This document shows positions 46,401-56,546 of a stretch of 64,000 bases of DNA, piece after piece. Within the stretch, counting starts at the first letter, position 1. Each line of letters opens with the position of its first letter. The DNA is taken from the NCBI GenBank assembly GCA_964016885.1, contig OZ024743.1, forward strand, positions 12,490,586 through 12,554,585, read 5' to 3'. Under the pieces are notes generated by a model. That model saw only the letters and a program-made list of their open reading frames with translations. It did no database searches and was not told the origin of the DNA. Source of the DNA: Eledone cirrhosa. Its lineage: Eukaryota; Mollusca; Cephalopoda; Octopoda; Eledonidae. A program made the translations under genes and the position numbers.

Positions 46401-49400
46401 GTTCCTCTTCTTCATCTATTTCATCTTCTTTATCATCTAATTCATCAAGTGTTAATTCTTCTAGGGATTTTTCTGAATACAAAAACAAATAGATATTAAA
46501 AAAAAATAAGTTTTAAAAAGTCAGTCAAAAAAGTTTACTGATTAGAGTTATTTGTGATCAAAATATTTCTTTACAACTTACACTATGAATCAATGAGCCT
46601 TTACACAGTTATTCGATCTGCTAGAAATAGCAGTCAAATTTTCCTCAAAACATTGTTGTCTTTAACAAATAGGACACACAAGACAATGTAATATATTGCT
46701 AATAAAAAAAAGGCAGGATGGTCACAGCTGGAACACCTTTGATCTATTAGAGCTAATTGGGGGCTAATCAAAAGCCTATACTTTATATTTACAGAGGTAC
46801 TGGACTACTAGCCATATACATTCAGGAGTTTACCACTAAATCTACTGCTTTGTTCCAAAGGAACTAGATTCTGTTCAGATCATTTTATTTGAGAGAGAGG
46901 GCGAGAGAGATCCCAAAAGGATAAAATGCGAAGTTCACCTTAGTGGAATTAGAACTCAGAATACAAAGAGCAGGAACAAATACTGCAAAGCATTTTATCC
47001 AATGTTCTAATTATTTTTCCAATTCACTGCTTTAATATACACACATAAAATTTAAGTAAAATAAACAAAATATTCTACCAGTAGTTTTTTCATTAATAGT
47101 GGATTCCACAAGTTTGATAATTTCATCTTCTGTGATTTCTTTCTCTTCTTTGGGTGGTAAAATTCCTTTGGCTCGGAGAACATCATTCCACTCAGTATCT
47201 TCATTTGGATTCTGAAGAGAGATTTAAATAAATTTTCAATTCACAATGTGCAGTAAGACTAAAGCCTCACCTCACCATAAAAGATCCTTAAACATGTGGA
47301 AACAAACACACATGTTAATTTGTGGTTTCCTTTTGTAAAAGAAAGTCCAGAAGTTACCTGAAGTTTATATAGCAAGTATGGTGATTCAAGCCCTTTGTTA
47401 TTATTTTAGCCCTTTAGGAGGCGGTGGTTTGGCAGTATCGGTAGAGCGTCAGGCCCTTTACGGTCTAAGTTCAAATCCCACTGAGGTTAACTTTACCTTT
47501 CATCCTTACGGAGTCGATAAATAAAGCGCCTGTAATGTACTGGGGTAATTGCTGGCCTTGTGCCAAAAGTAGAAACAATTATTTTAACCCTTTTACAATA
47601 TATACTATTATATTTTCACGATAAAGGCTTTACCTCAAATAATATCAAATCTATGAGATTGACGTTATTTATTTTGAGAACAATACCTTGACATAAATAT
47701 GAACAGCTAGTTATAGCCGGTTTGAACAGAAAGAGGTGAGAGAATTCTGGCCAGATTTTGTTTTGGCAATACAGTTTGTAAGCTCAAGATTATGGCAATA
47801 TTTATTTATTGATCTAATACTGAATTAAATCATGTTGTTATGACAGAGTTGTATCCTTTCTCTACTGCAAGCAACCACATTGTTCTCCCATATTTCCTAT
47901 CTTTCTTAGCATAGAATGTGCACTTGACTTAGCACAGGGCATGCACATGAATGCGATAATATTAGAAATAATGGAGAATACTAACCATAATATACGGGGA
48001 ATAAAAATCAATAAATGTGTGTTTGAGGAGGAAATTTCTTTAAGCAGAATGAAAAAGATAATGGACAATCTGGAGTTAAGACAGATCAGATTCTAGAAAG
48101 TAAAGCTTCATAAATAATATAAAATAGATGTAGAGAAGATCTGAAGCTGCTGTCATGCCAAGGTGTTGTTGATCTACCAATAAAATTAACATGTCACAAA
48201 TCATTTTTATATTTGTTTGGTTTTGGAGAAATCGGTTGTACCCACTGCATTGCAGGTTTACAGAGACTGATGAGATAAATGCAGTTAATATTCTCTTGAG
48301 TAGTTGCAAGTCAATGGTTACAGAAAAAAACATGAACTGGGAGAAAATTCCAGGTGGATAAGGATCTGAAGAGGAAGGACTGCACATAGTAGCTAGTGTG
48401 GGGCTTGGAGGTGGACATAATATGTGTAAGGAGAGGAGAGGGGCAGAGTAGGAACTGTGACAGTGGTATGAGATCAGCTAATTACAAGCAGAGACTATTG
48501 TAGTCATTGCAAAGAGGCAGAGAAATTAGACAGTATGTCTGTAGGCTACAAGTTGATGTTTGCTGGAGAGCCACTTCAAGCCAAAAAGTTGGGAGGCCTT
48601 CCTTTGGATGTGGGATAAAATGCCTGTATGTATAGCAGTCATCACCAGGTGAGATATTGGAGCAGTATTCCAATGTGGGGTCATACCTGAGCTATGTAGA
48701 AAGTTTGAATTTGTTGGGCATTGAAAGATTTTTCTAGCTTTGAAGAAAAAAACCAGTCTTTGTGATGTCATCTTTGTTATGTTGAGATATGTATTTGCAA
48801 AGAGAGTGATAGTGACTTGTAGTATTTGCAGAGACTTTGGTAGTTCTAGTTGGGTTTTATTCATATTTAGATATTGTTTTTCTTGATAAGCAGAATTCAT
48901 ATTATTGTTCTGTTAAAGAAGTCAAGCTAGGTATGACCCTACTAGAGAATGTTTTCAAGATATCTGATCATGGAATTAATGCAAGTTTGGAATGAAATAT
49001 CTTGGCTGCATATGGATTATGATTGTGTGCAGAAAGCTAAGAAGGAATGAATGGTAGTATCACCTGCATAGGAGCAAGCATTATTGAATGTGAGAGCAAG
49101 TAAGCCACTGATGTATTGGAAGAAGAGAGTGGAAGACAAAACCAACACTTAAGGCAGAGAGTGAGTGCCATTAGCACATGCTGTAATGTTGTGGTCTAAC
49201 AGGAAGCCTGTGATCCAAGAGATAGATGGAGCCTATAGCCAAGCAGCTGCAACTAGAAATTTGTGTGCCAGACATAAATAATTCTTTAGTTGTTGTAGAA
49301 TAGGATAATAGTTGAGTGATTATTTTGTAACACTTAGAATCTTAAAGCAATAGACTTTCTGGAATAGCGGCAGGAAGTATCTTTCTTCTGCTTAATGCCA

Positions 49401-52371
49401 GTGAATCCAGAACTAAGTGAATTAACTTTATGAATCTGACTGCAAGTCATATTGACTATGAATAAGAATAAAGTTGTTACTCTGATTTCCATAGAATTAA
49501 AGTTTTTATTTGTTTTGTGGTAAGTTTATTAAAAAAGTTGTAAGGGTGAATAAGACTTAAAAATAAAAATAAAAATAAAATTAACCATCTTGCCAACAAC
49601 AACCCTGAGTACCTTTTTGATTTCCATGTGTCTAACACACGTGGGCATGCCCACAAAGTCAGAAAACAGCACAGCTCCTATGACTTTCAGAAACATTTTT
49701 TCACGCTCAGAGTTGCTGAAGCATGGAACAAACTACCTGCATCAGTTATTAGCTGTCGAGACACTGCATCCTTTAAAACCTCCATGCTTCCTGAGATTCG
49801 CCAACACTACACCTAATATTCCCCCTCCATATACACGCACACATGTATATCATGACTCATATACTATTCACTTCCCTGACATTTGTATATTATTCTATAT
49901 ACTATACATGCACCTTTGACGAGTTGTAGTGCACCTGAGCACTGTACACAATAATTTCATTATTATTATTATTATTATTATTATTAAATAGCTTAGTCTC
50001 ATTAAGATAATGACAATGTAAGCAAAATGGAATTTGAACTGGAATCGGCAAACTTTTTTTGTAATTGTTTTTCGTCTTACAGGTCAAGGGAAAAAATGAA
50101 TACAATGCATATCGACGAATTAGAACTGCGAAATAACAACGATAGAGTTGTAACAGGAAGACAAAAGCATACGGCAGCCACGATTGGTTTATCCAAAAAG
50201 AACCAGTAATTATTTTTTGTCGCCCCCTTGTTTGGGACGCGTTAATCTGTTTTTCCATTCACCTATTGATTAACATTTCGCACTTGGTCAAACTTCCATT
50301 TTTTGTTTTTACTAATCTCACTCTTCTTCTTGGGAGTTTCTTGGGGGAAGAGTCCTCAGATACGCCTTCCAGAGGGTTCTCTCAGAAGCAACAGTCCCCA
50401 ATTAATCTGGCTGGAATCCCAAGCAAAACCAACCACGATCATGGATGTTATGCAACCATACTACTCGTGGTTTACCCCAGGGTCTCTTGCCGGTTGGCTT
50501 TGCTCGTAAAATATATCCAGAAATTCTTTCCTTAGACATTCTAACCACATGTTCAAAGTATCATAGGTGTGACTTTCCGAGAAGTAGCTGCTCTAATTTA
50601 TATAAAATACTGATTCATTTGAAGCCAATGCAAAAAATGAAACTTTTATCGATACTGAAATTGTTCGCTAACTAAAGATTGATAAGGAAAACGAAAAACT
50701 TTTGTATTCAACGTTACCAATTCGATGACGTCTGCGACCCGGGTGACTAGAGGCTACGGACTGTAGATCGAAATTTGATCCCAAACGCAAGTAAATAGTC
50801 CGAGCCTCTACCTTTTCGACCACTCCTCTGATATATTTAATTGTATTTCTAAGTTTAAAACAAAACCAAATGAAACGCAAGAGAAACAATTGAAGCTAAC
50901 TAAACAATAAACGTCATGTAACCGAAAGGATTTTCCATATATGGTCAGAACCCAGATTGTTAACCGTCGACACATTCTAACATGAATTATTATTTTTCTA
51001 ACAAAACAAAATACGATAATAAATGACTCCCTACTAGAACGTCTACACTTAATCATTTACTTTTCGTAAATGTTACATACTTGTTTTGGTTTTATATTTT
51101 ACTTATGAATCATTTAAGGTGCTCCAACACTAGGGCAGTCAGTAATGCTGCGTCGCCGAAGAATAGGTCTTTGGATTTTCTTGTGCTAAAATGTTTGTTA
51201 ACTCACTGCAAGACATAATTTATTTAATTATTTTTACTTTGTACATAAATTTTTTTTGAAGAGTGGACAATCTGACAATATAACAACGTAGCCTTCGAGA
51301 AATGACAACTTCTTCGACTGCTCAACCAATTGATGAGAAATTCTTTATAGAACATTGTATTTAGATATGAGAATAAAGACAAACTTTCGATAAGTGTAGA
51401 ACGTAAATAGAAAGTTTATTGGTTGGTTTACTCATGGTTTTAAATCGAAGCACAACAGGCCAACTCAGGTGCCATCGATTTACTTACTGTTGGATATTGA
51501 ATATAAAATGAAGAATGTAAATACGTTCATGATCGAAATATGAAGGTTAAATTAACAAATATTTCAGTTCTTGAATTATTTTCAGTGAATTGTCAAATAC
51601 TTCTAAATGAGTGGCAAGCATTGTGGACTGTATACCACACAGACTTCGCTAATGAGACTATATACATTCTTGATTTTGTCTTTAATATCCTTCTATAATT
51701 AGGGCTGATAATTGTAAATAGACGGGATCCGTGTAGGTCAGTCATGGCTAAATTAGTATTAGTTCGATTTAATAGAGAGAAATTATTTAACACATAGGAG
51801 CGAAGGCTTATGTTAGTTACGGGTGGGATAAGGAAAGCGAAGAATTGAGACATTCATGTTTTCTTAGATAATCATTTTTAGAATTTCTAAGTGGAGCGAG
51901 CACGTGTTGTTCGAATGTAATTAGAATATTTGTAAGATGATTCTTGATTCGCCCTAGGCATGTTATATTCAAGAATCGTTCACTCGTAAATTTGTTAAAA
52001 TTAAAATCACTGTAAGAATATAGGAAAAAAGTAGATTAAAGATTTGTATAGTTGTTACATCTATAAACTTCAGTTCCACCCCTTTCTAAGTTAATAGCAT
52101 CAAACAGGAACTTACTTACCATTTGAATGTTATTAAGTCACTTATATAGTAATCAATTCCTCGCTAATTTGATGTAAACTAAAGTAGATAGAAGACATTA
52201 ACGTAGTCATTCTTAGAACACTTGGATTTGATAAAGACTAAAAGAGCAACGACAATTAAGCATGTGAAAGAATTAAGTTAGCTTTATCAGGTAGTTATCC
52301 GAACAATCTATATACATAAATATACGAGCATTTAATAAGTGAAAAAAAAGTTAGTTGAAACTTACTTGCAT
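40454..52371 (-). CDS. PDCL3: Phosducin-like protein 3 (viral IAP-associated factor homologue)
   Basis: Six coding exons on the minus strand: 52366-52371, 47079-47211, 46382-46472, 45777-45920, 45075-45283, 40454-40596. All junctions are GT/AG and keep one frame of 241 residues, close to vertebrate PDCL3. The first exon is ATG CAA; exon 2 continues [20 protein letters not shown]. An acidic helical region follows ([20 protein letters not shown]), then the thioredoxin-like domain with [19 protein letters not shown] and [17 protein letters not shown]. The tail is acidic (DSDDEND). PDCL3 binds the CCT/TRiC chaperonin and modulates folding of actin and tubulin in the cytosol. Introns hold LINE and SINE insertions. 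It runs divergently from NUP42. Confidence 0.97.
40798..43150 (-). pseudogene. LINE family 1 (RTE-like), best preserved copy
   Basis: On the minus strand a 365-codon frame (43137-42040) holds the RT domain: [71 protein letters not shown] and [10 protein letters not shown]. It ends at WPCSVCRKA, the start of a Cys-rich PHD-like finger. After a frameshift, 42001-41606 continues the finger and [40 protein letters not shown]. The 3' tail ends in a (GAT)n run at 40799-40813. No endonuclease domain remains, so it is 5' truncated. It sits in the last PDCL3 intron in the same orientation as the gene. Confidence 0.9.
40904..41127 (-). repeat. About 112-bp tandem duplication within the LINE tail
   Basis: 'gtctggcgggttttctacag' starts at 40904 and again at 41016. 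Both copies continue through 'cctaacaccaaccacattta' and 'attacagcgtggact'. Confidence 0.85.
43151..43200. repeat. AT-rich palindrome beside the LINE 5' break
   Basis: 'gttatattataaaat', a short centre, then 'attttataatataac'. It marks the point where LINE similarity stops. Confidence 0.85.
43760..44015 (-). repeat. Degenerate SINE family A copy
   Basis: 'ggcacaaggccagcaattcg' at the start, 'gggaattaaactcagaatgt' towards the end, with expanded or rearranged middle. Confidence 0.65.
44285..44515 (+). repeat. LINE family 1 tail-only copy
   Basis: 'ctctgtaaagtggttggtgt', 'aagtatccagccatagaca', 'aacccatgcaagcatggaaa' and a terminal 'gatgatgatg'. Confidence 0.75.
44800..44945 (+). repeat. Degenerate SINE family A copy
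   Basis: It keeps 'aagttcatatccgactgaaa', 'tcaactttgctttccatttt' and 'caggatcagtaaataagtat'. Confidence 0.5.
46860..47035 (-). repeat. Degenerate SINE family A copy
   Basis: 'cccaaaaggataaaatgcga', 'ggaattagaactcagaat' and 'caaagcattttatccaatgt'. A part of a related copy sits at 46270-46345. Both are in PDCL3 introns. Confidence 0.5.
47420..47585 (+). repeat. SINE family A
   Basis: 'ggcggtggtttggcagtatc' at the tRNA-like head, with part of the head deleted ('gagcgtcaggccctttacgg'). The body and 3' end are well preserved. Confidence 0.85.
48060..49340 (-). pseudogene. CR1/L2-type LINE RT and C-terminus, heavily decayed (family 3)
   Basis: Minus-strand fragments read in order like a CR1-type polymerase: [11 protein letters not shown] and [18 protein letters not shown] (RT), then [18 protein letters not shown], the segment matching 'MEYCSHIW' as MEYCSNIS (48640-48673), and KASQLFGLK. 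The order and spacing are convincing although many stops and shifts are present. It lies in the long first intron of PDCL3. Confidence 0.6.
49575..49990 (+). pseudogene. LINE family 2 3' end with (ATT)n tail
   Basis: It encodes [20 protein letters not shown] and [20 protein letters not shown], ending EIRQHYT, closely matching 15655-15894. The 3'UTR continues to 'gcactgtacacaataatttc' and a perfect ATT microsatellite. Confidence 0.85.
49991..52365. other. PDCL3 intron 1, 5' part; no other gene seen
   Basis: Some moderately open frames occur around 50266-50535 but I recognise no conserved domain in them. An unused donor-like 'atg|gtaagtaag' on the minus strand lies near 52125. Confidence 0.4.
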
Positions 52372-52664
52372 TTTAATAGTGAGAAGGTAACAGGCTACGA
52401 AGCTACATATATAATACCAAATAGGGATCAGCGACTTTCCTGTTTATTTATTTATTTATTTGTTAATCTGTTAAAGGGGGTTAACTCTAACGACTTCCGC
52501 TACAAACGTTTGAATTACGCTGTAACACTTCGAAACTAATTTCACTATACTTTTTTTTTCACATTCTCATACGGCATGAACAAACACCAACCATCATCAC
52601 TTCCATCTTAAAAAAACAACAACTGATAATAAGATTCCTAAAGTAAAAGAGAAAACAATTTACT
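52372..52664. promoter_or_regulatory. Bidirectional promoter region between PDCL3 and NUP42
   Basis: 293 bp separate the two divergent start codons, so both 5' leaders and core promoters must lie here or in unseen upstream exons. A (TTTA)n run is at about 52443-52460. I see no convincing TATA box. Confidence 0.6.
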
Positions 52665-53617
52665 ATGGTTATTTGTAAATTTTTTGTGCAAGGTACTTGC
52701 CGTTATGGTAATAAGTGCTGGTATGAACATCCACGAGGCGCTAGCGGTGGTAACAGTAAGTAAACCATTACTCCAGTTTGTTTATGTTTATCTTCAACTT
52801 GACTTTCATATATTGTTCCTCGTATGAGGAATGTCTGTTTTCACTATATCTCTTGTCTAGCTTCGCGTAAATGGTTATGTTTCTTGTATATATTTACTTA
52901 TCTTTTAAGAAACATTTAACAGTAATAAACTAGAATTGACCGAACACTTTTAATATATATTTTGAATTTAACTGAACAGAAAAAGTTTTTATTGTGTTGC
53001 TTTTTCTGTCGAAGCTCAATTGCGGCACTGAAATCACTCCTTTAATTTGTTTTCTCAGCGTTCCTTGTATAATAACCATATAATCATTTGGCGTTCGTTT
53101 TATTTCATCTATTTCTTTATTAATTTTTTTTCATTAAACTAAAATTTGAACTCGTTGAGTAAGAGCGATAGTTTTGTTTGCTTGGGTTTTAGAGATGTTT
53201 CACTCATACCAATGTATTAACTTTTCGCATCTTCGAGTGTTTTGTGACCGCCTCAAACAATTCGATTGGTATCTGCTCTACTGCGACTACAACTTCGATT
53301 TATACCATATATACATGGTGTCCCAAAAATGTATACACACTTCAACAGCATTCTAATAAATAATTGTTTCTACTTTTGGCACAAGGCCAGCAATTACCCA
53401 GTACATTACTGGTACTTTATTTTATCGACCCCGTAAGGATGAAAAGCAAAGTTAACCTTGGAGGGATTTGAACTCAGTCCGTAAAGGGACGTAACTCTAT
53501 GCTAGAAAGCATGGCGTCCGACCCTCTACTGATACTGCCAATCCACTGCCCAGCATTCTAATAAATAATATTACCTGTACAGGTAATCAAAGTATGTATA
53601 CATTTTTGGGGGACATC

Positions 53618-53670
<53 letters not shown>

Positions 53671-56112
53671 TGAAAGAGTGAAGAATAACATGGTCGGCTG
53701 TTCAAAAAGGGTTTTATTTACAGTATTAACAATTGTTTCATTGATCAGGTGAGTCTAAAGGCCGTTAATCACTCGAAGTTGCGTCACACGACTTTAAATA
53801 TGGAATACTGGAGGGTGTAATACATAGCATTAGTATTTATAGATACATCAGAGAATCAATTGAATGAAAACAATAATAAAAGATAGTAATAAAGAAGTAA
53901 AAATGATAAAGATGTAAAAAATAAGTACAAAATACGGTCGCTGATAATAGTGGTAGTTGAAGTTATAATGGTGAGTACTACTATTACTCCAAGAATGACC
54001 TGCATGGGAATTCTCTCAAACTGGCTACCTAACTAAGGAAACCTCTTGTTGAGTCGAACAACGCCGTACGTTAAAACTATCCATAGTACAGAGTACTCAC
54101 AACCTCAAACTGGATTACCTAAAACGATAACTTGTTATCCCATATATATATATAAGTAGTTACACAACAGTTAGTACACCATTTCCGAGGACAAATTGTT
54201 TCTCCTCAACGGATCATCAGCTCGGTTTACATTTTTTCTGAATATCTCCCCCACCTTATTCTCTTCACCATATCTTCTTTAATGTGGTGCTAGATTTGTA
54301 AATCCTTCGATGATAAACAAAGGGTAATACATGACACTTATGTTTACGCATCTCTTGGAAGTTTAATAACTTTTCTTTGACAAGTTGATTATTTATATTT
54401 ACATCCACACTTTGTGTGTGTGTATGTAAAAACTACTTTTGTTAGAGAACCTAAATAAAATTAGAATATAAACGCAAGTTCGTGGATTTCTCAACAGGGA
54501 CATTCTGGGCGTCAATCTATCTAGAAATAATATGCAAAAAGAAAGAAAAAACCCCCAAAAGACGACGTTATACAATGTCGAAATTTACACAGCGCAATTT
54601 TCAATAGTGCTGATATTATTTTGAAATCAATTAAGTATGGAAAATAAATGTTAAATCAATTACGGGAGGAATAAAATACATTAATAAGGAAATATTTCAA
54701 TGAAATTTTCCTGCCGTAAACTATCGTTTGTAGTAACATGAAAGTGAAAGTAAGTCGGCGATGGCAAGCTGTATTAAATAGAATTCGGCCGTAAAATGAA
54801 AGTAAGTTTATTTATAAATTGTTTATATATTAAACATCTCACTATCTTGCCTTGGTTTTATCTATTGATGAGTGGTAACTGATTGGAAAGAAAATGTTGT
54901 TATTGAACAGGTTGGTGTATGTACTTACAGAATAGTTAACTGGTGTAATTTCCGATAAGAATTGGAGTAGTGGAATAAGATGAATCAAAATTTATGAACT
55001 CCAAGCACCGTCATGGTCGTTATTGAGATTGGCATTGGGTTCTAGGGATAGATGTGTTTTTGTGCCCGTCTTGAATTGAAATAATTCCACTTTATTGCCC
55101 ATGATAATTCAGCATGTGTGACCAGACATTCACGTTATAACAAATTGCTTGTGTGCTTGTCAATAACTGCCAAATTAGATATTATTATCCAACATCATCA
55201 AAAGTGCTTTGGCTCCGGCAAACATTCCCGTCAGTTTTGGAAGCATCTCGGTTTTCCAGAATTGATGGGAAATTGTTCGTTTGTCCACACCTTTTGCTTG
55301 CCTTTTGATGTATGTGGTCCAAGATGTGTGTATTACCTGCTTGTGTTTTTTTCTTTTCCTTTTCTCTTTTTATTTGTAATATTATTTATACAATTGTGAA
55401 TACAATATGAAAAAAAAAATTATTTTACTTCCATTAATACCAAATATAATTTTCTTTAACATTCAGATAGCTTTCAGTTCATTTTATTCTTGATTGTTGG
55501 CAATTATATGTTTTAATTTCTTCCTCGATTTTTATGATACTCCAACTAAAAGACTATCAGTCTAGCCACCAAGCAGTGGTCATGGAGAAGCACTTATATA
55601 AATATCGCAACCTTGTCAGTGACACCCTAATTTATATAATCACATTACTATATATATTTATAAAGAATTTAATAACTTATAAACTAAAAGGGAGTTGAGT
55701 TGTAATTGGCAAGTTTGTTTGTGAGCTATTTCTTACGTTCCTATGAACGCAAGAAATAGCTCACATATTGTATGTGTGCCATTTAAGACAACTCATTTGA
55801 TTGCTGGCTGGTGAGTATTTTTTGCTTCCATCAAATGGATATATCTTATCTTATTATTGGAGACTCCCTTTGATGATAAACGTGTCTCATGATATTGATT
55901 GTCTTCATTCATTGTGTTGAAACTGCAGCAAGGGAAATTGATGTGGGTGTAAATATCTTTACTTTAATTTTATTTTGCTCGTGTCTCCCCTTGTTTGGGA
56001 ATTCAAAACGTTATATTATTAAATTGTTTATATTGCTCTGAATTTGGTTTCTTTTTACAACTATTCATTGAGCTGTCTATGGTGCATTTGGACCTTATTA
56101 TCTATATTTCTG

Positions 56113-56145
<33 letters not shown>

Positions 56146-56515
56146 CGAAGGAAATGTGGTAAGGCACCAGATAGACCATAACGCACCAAAGTACTCAATA
56201 CTTAGGGTAGTAGAGTGGGTAATAGGAACGAGTAGGACCCCGACGGCTGAGCTCAAGCCGTTTCGACGGCTAATTCTGGACAGAATTAGCCGTCGAAACG
56301 GCTTGAGCTCAGCCGTCGGGGTTCTACTCGTTCCTATATATATATATATATATCCGTATGTGCAGAGCAACAAGGCTCACTTTTTAGCTTTAATAATATT
56401 AAATATATATATAAACATTTTTGAAAATAGGTCAAAGGCAGCTCAGTTTTGATAATTACAATGATGGCAGAGAGAGCAGAGGAAATGTTTTCCAATCCAA
56501 TAATCGACAACAGCT

Positions 56516-56546
<31 letters not shown>

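Larger units (their letters stand above)
54331..56110. other. NUP42 intron 1, middle; no gene seen
   Basis: Apart from the repeat remnant at 55300-55400 and the hairpin at 55721-55764, I recognise nothing. Confidence 0.4.

Noticed and set aside
50266..50535. Overlapping plus-strand ORFs as a possible gene
   Set aside because: No domain, splice context or similarity that I recognise, and they overlap in two frames; evidence is too weak.
52110..52135. ATG followed by GTAAGTAAG on the minus strand as the PDCL3 start
   Set aside because: It would give Met only before NPNEDTEW; the ATGCAA exon at 52366-52371 matches the conserved Met-Gln start better.
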